From the NCBI GenBank assembly GCA_022764085.1, contig JALERP010000139.1, positions 1 through 39,330 on the forward strand: DNA of 39,330 nt, in the 5' to 3' direction. The notes below the pieces were generated by a model. It had not been told where the DNA came from, did not search any database, and saw nothing but the letters and a program-made list of their open reading frames with translations. This stretch comes from Prevotella sp. (GTDB lineage Bacteria > Bacteroidota > Bacteroidia > Bacteroidales > Bacteroidaceae). A program made the position numbers and the translations under genes. Of this stretch, positions 18,125-28,200 are shown in pieces (positions within the stretch are counted from its first letter, which is position 1; the number at the start of each line of letters is the position of its first letter).

Positions 18125-20836
18125 TTACCTCCTTCTCGCTTTAGATTTAGCCATTTCTTGTCTCCACGGAGTCTTCTGGCTTGACGTATAGAACAACGGG
18201 CCGTCTATCTGATGTACCAGCACATCGGCAGTGGTATAGATGGACTTGTTGAAGAGTGAACCTGAAATCCAGTATTCACGGCAGATATTGTTATACAATC
18301 CGTCCTTCTTCACTACGCTGCGCGTGTCGCCTAAAAGGTCCTTCACTGTAAGGCTCTTGTTTGCCATATCTACCTCAAGACTGTAGAATCGGTTGGTCTC
18401 GGTATTGAGCATCATCGACTCATAGTTGTTCTTTGTGATGGCAATTCCTTCCGAGTCGGTATCGGGAGCACCATTTACTGCCACCGAGTTGTCCTGGATA
18501 TGATACTTCACGAAGTCAAGGATGCGATTTGATATCATGGTGCATGCTGCCTTGGCTGCGGCCCTTTCTTCTTCTGTAGAACCGTGCTCTGAAATCTCAT
18601 ACTGTGCGTCGTAGTCTTCCCAAGTGGGCAGCACGCCGTCGTTGATGAGCTTCCGTATCGACTCGTTGGTTGGGACATAAACAGTATAGTTATATGCACC
18701 GAAGAGGCGGATATTACTGTTGGTAGCTGAGTTGACACAGTTATACTTCACATTGTTGAGCGTGATTGTGCTCAACAACAGATGGTCGTCGGCTGGAAGG
18801 TTCTCCGAACCGCTCAGCAACTTGAGGAACTCGGAATATTCTTCCTTCTCGTTAAGAATCTGATATACAGACCTGGTGGCGGCCATCGGGAACTGCTCGT
18901 TGAATCGGTATGACTTACCGTTACCAGTGGTTGACATGTCGTAAATGGAGTCAACCTTTGCAATGGCGTTGTTCTCCAACTGCCATCCACCCTTTACAAT
19001 CATCTGGTTGCTCTTTCCGGCATTCTCAATCTTCACAGTAGTACCGTTTTTCGACTTGAAGTAGCTATAGTCGTTCTCTACGCTACCCACAATAATCATT
19101 TGGTTGACTATGTCTCTCAGACGGTTTTTCACGATTGCGTCAGCCACGTTTTCCTGTGCCCTGTTGCCCATTACTATCTCTCCGTTCTCACCGAGTGTAT
19201 AGTAATATCGTGAAGCCTTAACCTTTCTTTCGAGATTATCATAGTAGAACATCAGGAGCGACATCTGTGCATCGCCCACAGAACAGGGGTCGAGATAGCA
19301 CAACATGGCATTGTTGGTTGGCAACATAAGACTGTAGTATGAGTCCATTGAATTAAGATATGGCGTGAACTCCAACTCGTCGATTGCCCAATATATGACA
19401 CTCATTACGTCCTGATGGATAAGTGCGGGGAACGAAACGCTCGAATACTCCATTGGGGCGAACACGCGGTTGGTTAGATAAACCACACCGTTACAACCCA
19501 TGAAGCAACTATCTACATCGGCGGTAGTAACACCCATCGACACCTTTGCGTCGTTAACGATAGACGAGAACTTCGATGGCAATGCCTCGGTGAACGTACC
19601 GAGCATGTTTACACGCAAGAGTTTTGAAAGCACGAGGTCGGGCACATTGTCCCATGTACCGTACTTGTCCTTGAGCACCTTACCGTCGGCGTTCCACCAC
19701 TTGTCGAGAGCCTCGTTGCTCGGAACAAGCATGACACCGGCATCATAGTGAAGGTCGTAACCACTGGTGTTCTCATACATGTACTGATTCCATCCCGGGT
19801 CAAAGGTGAGCTTTGCAGGCACCTTTACCGGCACTGGGTTGCCGCTTGTCACGGGATAATATTCCGCATTCATACCGTCCTTACGGGTATCGGCGAAGTA
19901 GCGCAGTGTAAACACTGAATCGACACTCTGATTGTAGAGACGGTTGTACTCCTGTGTCTTGTAGTAGTCATAGTAAGGCGCACTGAAACGGTCAACCAGA
20001 TGCGACCACATTGACGTATTGGAATGCTGACGAAGGATTTCAGCCATATTGGGGAATCCCTCAACCACTCCATCCATCTTCTGAATATAACCGTTCTTAC
20101 AGGTAAGGTCTCTCTCAACCACCTTTCTTCCTGCCACGTAAGCGTCGTTGACAGAGGTGGCCACACCATTGGTGAGGATAGTGATGTCCTCGTCGGTGAA
20201 CGCCTGCTTGCGCATGAAGGCGGGAAGGAAATGAATCATCGGGGCCGACAGTCCGGCTGTCGAACCGTTGCTCATCATTCTACCGTCCTTGAAGAGGATG
20301 ATGTCCTTCTTGTTTTCCTTGTACCATGCCCATGCCGGAAGAGTGCCGTTCATGTCCTCGTGCTTCATCACATATACTGAGTCGAAGACACTCGTTGAGT
20401 TGGGACGTCTCATGGCGAGACCCGTCTCTGGTGGGTCGGCACTAACGTTAGACATCAGCTCTATCAGATAGGCATTGTTAATCATGGAGTTGTTCAACAG
20501 GTCTTTTTTCTGAGCTAAGGTGAGCTTGTCATACGACCTTACTCCCCACTTGTTTGTCTTGAACCACTCATCGAATGCAGCGTCGGTGGCTGCAAATAAT
20601 GTAACTGAACCGGTTCGGCTCATCTGATCATGCAGTCCCAGGTCGTCAATAAGCCTGGTTGTCACCGTATAGTTGCCGTCTTTCTGCAACTCCTCATAAA
20701 TGGAGTTACCCAACCATGAAGGCTGTCCCGTTAGGGTGTCATCCTGACATGACTGGAAGGCAACTGACGTGGCCAACATCAGACCGATTGCAAGTGTGGG
20801 CCTATACGATCCCTTTTGGATAAGTTTGCAATTCAT
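18125..20836 (-). CDS. Fasciclin-domain lipoprotein, large (903 aa)
   Basis: Lipobox-like 'SVAFQSCQDD'; repeated FAS1-like segments 'GSVTLFAATDAAFDEWF...NNSMINNAYLIELMSN', 'AGVMLVPSNEALDKWW', 'YTVYVPTNESIRKLI'. Confidence 0.85.
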   Translation of the reverse strand: MNCKLIQKGSYRPTLAIGLMLATSVAFQSCQDDTLTGQPSWLGNSIYEELQKDGNYTVTTRLIDDLGLHDQMSRTGSVTLFAATDAAFDEWFKTNKWGVRSYDKLTLAQKKDLLNNSMINNAYLIELMSNVSADPPETGLAMRRPNSTSVFDSVYVMKHEDMNGTLPAWAWYKENKKDIILFKDGRMMSNGSTAGLSAPMIHFLPAFMRKQAFTDEDITILTNGVATSVNDAYVAGRKVVERDLTCKNGYIQKMDGVVEGFPNMAEILRQHSNTSMWSHLVDRFSAPYYDYYKTQEYNRLYNQSVDSVFTLRYFADTRKDGMNAEYYPVTSGNPVPVKVPAKLTFDPGWNQYMYENTSGYDLHYDAGVMLVPSNEALDKWWNADGKVLKDKYGTWDNVPDLVLSKLLRVNMLGTFTEALPSKFSSIVNDAKVSMGVTTADVDSCFMGCNGVVYLTNRVFAPMEYSSVSFPALIHQDVMSVIYWAIDELEFTPYLNSMDSYYSLMLPTNNAMLCYLDPCSVGDAQMSLLMFYYDNLERKVKASRYYYTLGENGEIVMGNRAQENVADAIVKNRLRDIVNQMIIVGSVENDYSYFKSKNGTTVKIENAGKSNQMIVKGGWQLENNAIAKVDSIYDMSTTGNGKSYRFNEQFPMAATRSVYQILNEKEEYSEFLKLLSGSENLPADDHLLLSTITLNNVKYNCVNSATNSNIRLFGAYNYTVYVPTNESIRKLINDGVLPTWEDYDAQYEISEHGSTEEERAAAKAACTMISNRILDFVKYHIQDNSVAVNGAPDTDSEGIAITKNNYESMMLNTETNRFYSLEVDMANKSLTVKDLLGDTRSVVKKDGLYNNICREYWISGSLFNKSIYTTADVLVHQIDGPLFYTSSQKTPWRQEMAKSKARRR

Positions 20837-20856
20837 GTCAATTTAAGTTTTAATTA

Positions 20857-23800
20857 TTATTTTAATTCTTTCTTTCCATTTCTTATTCTTATTCCCTTTG
20901 TCTGGGCATTGTCTTTAATTTCCATACCACCAAGGGTGTATGTTTTTCCACTGCCCTTCATTTCCTCTTTCACACCATCAATACCTGTGGCATTACCAAG
21001 GTATTTCAGGGTGAAATTGTCGAAGCAGCACCAGTCGGAATATACGGAATTGTTATTCTCTATACCTATTTTTATATTGCCCGGCTCAGCAAGTTTCACC
21101 TTTAGGGTCAGTTTGTAATAGCCGTAGGTATTGAATGCCTCGTTGGCTGCCTGCACATTATCGGGATAGGTATAAGGACTCACACCGTATCTGTCGGCAC
21201 TCTCGTCGTAGAGACTCATCACGGACACCGACTCGCCGTTGGCGAAGAACACTGCGTTAAGCTGCTCTGTTCCGTCGGCCACCGCGTTGAGGGCATTGTC
21301 TATCGCACCGTATCTGTAGAAGCTCTGTACTCCCACTTCATACTCACCCTCAGGCAGGTTTTCCACTGTCTGGTAGAACGAGAACCAAGTGTTCCAGTAT
21401 TCTGCCACATAACCGTTTGCCTGGGTGAAGTTGCCGGATGTTGTCCATCCCTCACTTCCCTTGCTGAAGTCGGGATTGACCATCAAGGCGGTCATATCCA
21501 CTGACTTACCAGCCTCTGCCATTTCAGTGATAAAGTCCTTATAGATTGACTCACAACCTGAGAGTGCCACGAGGGCATCGTTCATGGCCTTGGCGTTCTC
21601 TGCAAATGTCGTGCTGTTGTTAAGGGCATTGTAGGCAGTTTCAAGTGCCTTGCCTATTGTTTCCGACTTGCAGGCCTTATAGTAACTTTCCACTGTGGGC
21701 AGCAAGGTCTTCACCTGTTCCCATGTTCTCAGATAATCATATTCGGCGGATGTTATCTTGAGTATGCAACCGTGTTGGGCGGCAACGGAACCGCTGATAA
21801 GTGCGGGTGCACTCACGTTGAGTCCCTGCTCGTCCATGTCGCGCATCTTATAGCCATAACCTGCACCGGAGTAATTGATATATGCGAGCTTCCACTTGTC
21901 GCTGCCTATGAGTCGCCACTGGGTGGGAGCCTCGACTGCCTGGTTGTTGTCGCCCACATGGAAGTCGGGAGTTATAGTCCACTGGCATGTTCCTGTTGTC
22001 TCGCCTGCCCTCGGGATGAGGTGTGTGGCTGTGGCACGGTCGAAGCCCGAAGTCTTCTCGCATTTGTAAATCATTACATACTGCTTGTCAACCGCATTCC
22101 AGACTATGTCGGCATCTATGATGTCATAACCGGGGTCGAAGTAAAGCTGCGGACGGGTGAGTATGTTCAGATCCTTATCTACCACGGAATAGTAGATGCG
22201 GTGACGGTCGGGGAAGCCAACACTATAATATACCACGAAGTTTCCGCTCTCGTTGTCATATATAATCTGAGGTGCCCATGCGGCAGTCATCTGCTCGGCA
22301 GTGATACCTCCGAGAGCCTCAAGGTTCTCAGGTGTCTCAAGGTCAATCTTCACGTTCTTTGTCCAGTGGACAAGGTCGGGCGAGAGCATCAGAACCATAA
22401 CATGGTTGCTTGTCCATCCCAACCTTGATGTCATGTCAGTACCGGCGAACATGAAGTTGCCGTCGGGCATTCTTGTGATGAAGGCATCACGCATACCGCC
22501 GGTGACGGTATTCGCCTTTGTGTCAAATACCTCCGCACCGTTGAACATGTCGTTCCAGCTCTGTCCATGCTGGCTAAGGGCATAGTTGGTATATTCACCA
22601 TTGCGGTTCATGTGGGCATAGAGATAGCCTGACATTCCTGCGTCTTCCTTCTCGTATTCTTCGTATGTTGTCTTTACTTCCTTGCCAATCTCCTTTGCTC
22701 CAAGACGGAAGATATTCAATGAATATGCGGGTATGTCCAATGTGACGTGTGTTTCATCCGTAACATTTACAATCTCACCCTCTGACGGCTTGACGTTGAA
22801 CGGATGTTCCATAGTGTTCTCGTCAGTACCGTTGGCTGACGCAAGTCTTACTACCGTTCCGTTGCCTATCTTCATGTTAAGCGTGTTCAGGTCGATAGTC
22901 TGGGCAGTTGCATGGGGATTGACCACCTTGACAATCAGTTCACCGTTGGTCTCGTCAATCTGCACACTCTGATAAACACCGCGGGCACCGGAAGCTTCGG
23001 GCAGGTTGAACTCATGACATACGTTGTTGTCGAGCAGACAAGTGACCTTGCCATTCTCCACCCTAATCTCCACGTCATACCAGCGGTTGCTTGCCACACT
23101 GCCACCGACTGAGGCATAAGTGGCCTTCTGTCCGTTAGTACATATCTCCACTGCATGCTGGGTATTACCCCATCCGCCTATGTTCCACCATGCGTAGTTG
23201 TTCGTATCCTGATAGTTGAACATTATGAGGAATCCCTCGTCGCCAGAGATTTTCTTTGCGCGCACCTTATATATATAATTACCTGTGGCTGCCACGTTCA
23301 GCACAGCAGTGCAGTTGGTGCCGGTAGATGTCTGCTTGAGGAAACCGTTCGTCACGCTCCAGTTTCCTTCTCCCTTTGTCCATTGCGAGATGTCGCCACT
23401 GAAATCGTCGGAGGCAATGGTATTACCTTTTATATCGGTCAATGAGGCGTTGTCAAACTGTGCCACCGTACCCCATGTGCCTACTCCTACCTTTTCCTCG
23501 CCATTGCCTTTAATCATGTTTCCGCTCTCAGTCCACAGGAGGTTCTGTTCACCGAGATGCACATTCATAAGTTTCTGCACATAATATGAAGGGGTAACGA
23601 AGTTGTCTGCGGCGTTGAAGTGAATCATGTCATACGCCCAGCAGGGGTCTTGCTCGTGCATGAAGATGGGTGCGAAGGATGCCAACTGGCACACGTCGCT
23701 ATTGCGCTCCATACCAAGCATATACACAGCCTCGCCAAGAGCACTGTTCATATTGCCGTATCTGCCGTAGTTGCCTCCGTTGGCGGCATATTCTCCGTTA

Positions 23801-25119
23801 TAAACAGGGATAGTGCGTGGATAGTTATCATACTTGTTGTAGTTGTCGCGCATCCACATGAAGTTGCGGTAGTAATGCTCGTCAACCATCTCCACGGGAT
23901 ATTCGTTGCCCCATGCGGGATTGTCCGTACCCCATGCCTCCACGTTGCCGATAGTGATTATCTCGGGATATTTGGCCTTGATGGCATCATAAAAGAGCTT
24001 GTATCTCTCTGCATAGTCAGAATGCAGGCCTGCCTGATAGTTCTCGTTTCCTATCTCAAGGAATTTAAGGTTGTACGGAGCAGCATGTCCGTTGGCTATA
24101 CGCTTGGCTCCCCACTCTGTTGTCTCGTCACCGTTGGCATATTCTATGGCATCGAGAACATCCTGAATCAGTATCTCTGTGGAATCTTTTGAAAGCGCAA
24201 AGCCGTGACCCACTCCAATGTTAACCACGAACATCGGCGCGGCTCCGAGGTCCTCGCACATCTGAAGATACTCGTCATATCCGAGACCATCTGACGACCA
24301 ATAATGCCAATTCTGGTTGTAGTGTCCTGGACGCTCCTCAATCTTTCCTATAGTCTTCTTCCACTGGAAGGCATTACCATAGCTGCCCTCTCCCTCCACA
24401 TAACATCCACCGGGGAAACGGAGGAACGACGGCTTGGTGTCAGCCAGTAGCTGAGCCAAGTCGGGACGCAGTCCGTTGGGACGGTCCTTCCATGTCTTGG
24501 GAAACAATGACACGACATCAAACGTCAGACGGCCATTGCTGCCCGTGAGCAGTAGTAGCTGTCCTTTCTTGTCGGAATCTGTCGCCGTGATTTTTGCCGT
24601 GAGCTTGCTCCACTTGGAGTCGCTAATCTCACCTTCGAGTGTTGCCTCACCGAGCACCTTTGTATTGGCTGCGTTGCGTAGCTGGGCCTTGATTTTGTTT
24701 GAAAATACATTATCCCCCTTTACCCATAGAGACAATGTATAGGTTTCATCCTTCTGGATGTTCATTCCCCAATAGCCTGTGTTTGAGATTCCTTTTAGTT
24801 TGGAATCAGAAGCACCTGATATTCTAACCTGCAATGCGTGATGCTGGGCATCGTTAAGCATGTCGTCGGTGACAAGACTTATTATAGAACCGTTGAATGA
24901 CTTCCATGATGCAGTGCCGTCCTCAAACGAGCGGTTGCTCACTAGTTCTGCATACAGACCACCGTCGCCTGCATGATTGATTTCCTCAAAAAACAAGCCA
25001 TACTGATACTGGCTAATCATCGGACCGCGCTTGGATGCATCGACCGTCATTTTCACTTGCGCCTGTGCGCTACTGAATGTTACACCCAACAACAATGCAG
25101 TTAGAAAAATATTCTTCAT
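20857..25119 (-). CDS. Multidomain secreted alpha-L-arabinofuranosidase: GH51-type + intervening LamG-like domain + GH43-like domain + CBM-like module + sorting-like tail
   Basis: GH51 signatures 'YGLFFEEINHAGDGGLYAELVSNRSFE', 'FLRFPGGCYVEGE', 'FLEIGNENYQ', 'VDEHYY', 'YNGEYAANGG'. GH43-like 'MTAAWAPQIIYDNESGNFVVYYS', 'IIDADIVWN', 'AVEAPTQWRL'. C-terminal 'FYRYG' module and 'IRIRNGKKELK' end. Confidence 0.88.
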   Translation of the reverse strand: MKNIFLTALLLGVTFSSAQAQVKMTVDASKRGPMISQYQYGLFFEEINHAGDGGLYAELVSNRSFEDGTASWKSFNGSIISLVTDDMLNDAQHHALQVRISGASDSKLKGISNTGYWGMNIQKDETYTLSLWVKGDNVFSNKIKAQLRNAANTKVLGEATLEGEISDSKWSKLTAKITATDSDKKGQLLLLTGSNGRLTFDVVSLFPKTWKDRPNGLRPDLAQLLADTKPSFLRFPGGCYVEGEGSYGNAFQWKKTIGKIEERPGHYNQNWHYWSSDGLGYDEYLQMCEDLGAAPMFVVNIGVGHGFALSKDSTEILIQDVLDAIEYANGDETTEWGAKRIANGHAAPYNLKFLEIGNENYQAGLHSDYAERYKLFYDAIKAKYPEIITIGNVEAWGTDNPAWGNEYPVEMVDEHYYRNFMWMRDNYNKYDNYPRTIPVYNGEYAANGGNYGRYGNMNSALGEAVYMLGMERNSDVCQLASFAPIFMHEQDPCWAYDMIHFNAADNFVTPSYYVQKLMNVHLGEQNLLWTESGNMIKGNGEEKVGVGTWGTVAQFDNASLTDIKGNTIASDDFSGDISQWTKGEGNWSVTNGFLKQTSTGTNCTAVLNVAATGNYIYKVRAKKISGDEGFLIMFNYQDTNNYAWWNIGGWGNTQHAVEICTNGQKATYASVGGSVASNRWYDVEIRVENGKVTCLLDNNVCHEFNLPEASGARGVYQSVQIDETNGELIVKVVNPHATAQTIDLNTLNMKIGNGTVVRLASANGTDENTMEHPFNVKPSEGEIVNVTDETHVTLDIPAYSLNIFRLGAKEIGKEVKTTYEEYEKEDAGMSGYLYAHMNRNGEYTNYALSQHGQSWNDMFNGAEVFDTKANTVTGGMRDAFITRMPDGNFMFAGTDMTSRLGWTSNHVMVLMLSPDLVHWTKNVKIDLETPENLEALGGITAEQMTAAWAPQIIYDNESGNFVVYYSVGFPDRHRIYYSVVDKDLNILTRPQLYFDPGYDIIDADIVWNAVDKQYVMIYKCEKTSGFDRATATHLIPRAGETTGTCQWTITPDFHVGDNNQAVEAPTQWRLIGSDKWKLAYINYSGAGYGYKMRDMDEQGLNVSAPALISGSVAAQHGCILKITSAEYDYLRTWEQVKTLLPTVESYYKACKSETIGKALETAYNALNNSTTFAENAKAMNDALVALSGCESIYKDFITEMAEAGKSVDMTALMVNPDFSKGSEGWTTSGNFTQANGYVAEYWNTWFSFYQTVENLPEGEYEVGVQSFYRYGAIDNALNAVADGTEQLNAVFFANGESVSVMSLYDESADRYGVSPYTYPDNVQAANEAFNTYGYYKLTLKVKLAEPGNIKIGIENNNSVYSDWCCFDNFTLKYLGNATGIDGVKEEMKGSGKTYTLGGMEIKDNAQTKGIRIRNGKKELK

Positions 25120-25161
25120 AGTGTTTGACTATTGATAAGAGGAATGTAATGATTAGTAATT

Positions 25162-25208
25162 AGAAAAATTGCAAGCGGGAGGCAGACTGCTTTAATCTGC
25201 CTCCTGCT
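25162..25208 (-). terminator. Intrinsic terminator between the large secreted protein gene and the GH51 gene
   Basis: Minus strand AGCAGGAGGCAGA-TTAAAGCAG-TCTGCCTCCCGCT (13-bp stem, one mismatch; arms 25196-25208 and 25174-25186) followed by TGCAATTTTTC. Confidence 0.72.
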
Positions 25209-25237
25209 TTATTATTTAGTTCAAGAACTCAAAGGTA

Positions 25238-28200
25238 TTACTTAATGTTTACCTTGCTGAACTTAACGGCACCGTCCTTAGATGTCATCTTAACGATGTT
25301 AACACCCTTAGAGAAGCCCTTGGTCTTCATACCGTTGACATTGTAGATCTCAACCTTTGCAGGCTCTGCTACCTCAACGCCCTCAACACCAGTGCCGATG
25401 TTGCTGTTCTCGCCATAGTATGTGAGTGTCCAGTTGTCGAGGATTACCCAGTTATTATTAACAACGTCCTCCTCTGCAAGCTTGATACCGATGGTTAGCT
25501 CGTTGTCAACAACCTTGACGATTACGTCGTTCTTGTAAGCGTCGAGAGCCTGGAAGTAGAGGTTGGCAGATACCATATCGTTAGGAACATAGAGTTCTGT
25601 ACCTTCGATATTTGAGGTACCGCCAAAACCGTTGTCCTCGCATGCACCTGATGACAGGAGAGCTACAGAAGTCTGGTTGGTCTCTGCACCTGAAGTTGCA
25701 TACAGATATGCGTTACCCTGAGTGTTGGGATCCTCTGAGTACTTAGCCCAGTCCTCTGCTGTGCTACCGAAGCGATAGAATGCGTTGACACTCACCTTAT
25801 AAGTACCGTTAGGCAGACCAACGATAGTCTGGTTGAGGTCGAATGCCTTGCCGAAGAACTCAATGAGCAATGCTGACTTCTGACTGTCGTCATTACCGAA
25901 GCTGTAACCGTCAGCGTTCCAGCCATCGATAGAGTTTGCACCTTCCTTCTCGAAGTTTGGAGTCTGGATGAGAGTAGTCAAGTCAACAGGATTATCGTCT
26001 GAAGCGTTCTCAGCATCAGCAGGAATACCAAGTTTGATAATCATCTTGTCAATTGCGGCGATATAAGCCTCAGCATCCTCATTGTTAAGAGTGTTGTTCT
26101 CTATACCATTATTAATCTCAGTGAAGAGATTGGCTGCCTCAGACTTAACCACCTCTGTTGCAGCTGAGTTCAGCCATGCAAGGTTGAGGTCTTCGTTCTT
26201 CTGGACGAGTTTTGTGAACAGAGAAGCTGACTCAATGAGAGAGTTCTTAGCGTCGATGATTTTGCAGAGCGAAGTGAACATTGCCTTACCGTCATTAGAA
26301 GAAATGGCTGCATTAGCACCATCAAGAATGATATTGGCAGCCTCCAATGTTGACTTACCAACTCTATTGGCACTGTTGATAGCTTCCTGCATAGAGACGA
26401 TAGCATCAGAGAGCAACGGCTGTACTATCTCAGCCTTTGTGCCCTGGAATACCATCTTGAAGTTGTCCCAGATAGCCCAGCTGTCACCAAGCTGGTTGGT
26501 TGCACCCTTGACACCAATGCGGAGAACATCACCTGCATTTGCAACTACACCGAATGAGGTGGCTACGTACATGCCATTTGCGAATGCCTCACTACCGGTT
26601 GTCATATCATTAGGATACCAGTACTCATTATTCGGATCAACGTAAGTTCCACCTGTGTAAAGTTCACCATTAGCAACAGGCTCGTCGAATACGCTCTTGA
26701 AGTGAGCATTGTTGTTGTTTACATAAATGTTCACAGCGTCATTAGGAGCAGTTCCATTCTGATAAGCCTCGTATGCTGTGGCACCACGTCCGTAGCGATA
26801 GAATCCCTGAACAGAAATTTCATATACACCTATAGGAGCGTCAGCTACTTCCTGATAAATATCAAACTTGCTATTGTTCCAAGCCTCAAAGCATTTATTT
26901 GTACTGGTACCACCGTATGCAACATTACCGCCATTTGCCTTCTCAACAATCCAGCCCTTGTTAGCTGTCTCAAAGTCAGCGTTTACAAGATACTTGTCAG
27001 TAACGTCTGTACCTTCCTTGATACCGTTCTTGATAGCATTATCGTACATAGTCTTTACCTTCTCTATCTCAGCATATACTTCCTCTGTAGAAAGAGCCAG
27101 GTCGCCGATAATGCCCTCAGAGTCAAGGTCTATATAGTCAGCCAAGTCATCCTTATCCGAACCGCTAATTTGTTCATCATTAGCTATGACGGCAGCCTTG
27201 TCAAGGATGTCCTTATATTCCTTCCATGCAGCGATGTTAGCATCCACCTTGGCAACTTCCTCGTTGATGGTATTGATAGCGGCGAGAACGTCAGCCTTGC
27301 TGTTGGCGATTGTCAATCCGGCAATAGCATCGTTGTAAGCGTCGATAACACCATTGGTTACGAGAACATCCTCAGAAAGACCTGAATAGTCCTTAGCTGC
27401 CTTCTTGGCCTCGTCAAGCCACATTGTGTAAGCGTCAGCTCCGTTGCCATAGTATGTCAGACCCCAATTGTCATAGAGTACCCAGTTACCGTCAGGAGTG
27501 TCAGAGTTGTCCTTCATCATACCGATGGTCATGTCGCCATCCTCTGTTGCGAAGAACACCTTATTATTATATTTACCCAAGTTGAAGTACTCCTCAGCTG
27601 TCTGCATGTTGTTGGGGATATAATAAACAGTACCGTCAGCGGCGGTTACATTTGACTCATTCATGCCAAGAGGTTCGGTGAGTGCCTCAGAGAACGGATT
27701 GACGATGTCAACCTGTACCTTTTCGCCATCAGCCTCGGCATAGAGCTTTGCGTCATACTGAGTCATGTTGATATAGTTCTCATAAGCTACATTGGAAAAG
27801 CCTGAACGATAGAAAGCCTGAACATTCAGAGCATATACACCCTTAGGAGCGCCAGTGATGTTCTGATATGTGTTGAACTTCTTCTTATAGAACTCTGCGT
27901 CAGTCCAAGACTGGAATGCAGGAGCATCACCACTCCAACCTGTGTTGTTATTGCTGTCATAGCTTGGATTGACAATCAGAGAGGTCTTGTCAACAGGATT
28001 AGCTGCTGTAACATTTCCTTCCTCTGCTGCTGCGAGTTTCTCCTTAACAGAAGCAATGGCCTCATTAATTGTATCTACAGAAGAAGACTCGTCGAGATAA
28101 ACCTTTTCCTCAGCTGAAACATCGATACCGCCAGCCTTGGCCTCGTCAATTACCTCTTTAAGATTCTGTGCAGCTCTGTATGAGGTAAGCAAAGCATTGT

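Noticed and set aside
21772-22428. 218-aa plus-strand ORF
   Set aside because: Antisense to the GH51 fusion gene; no recognisable domain.
26702-27385. 227-aa plus-strand ORF with hydrophobic stretches
   Set aside because: Antisense to the 1184-aa gene; hydrophobicity is expected from reverse-complementing polar codons.
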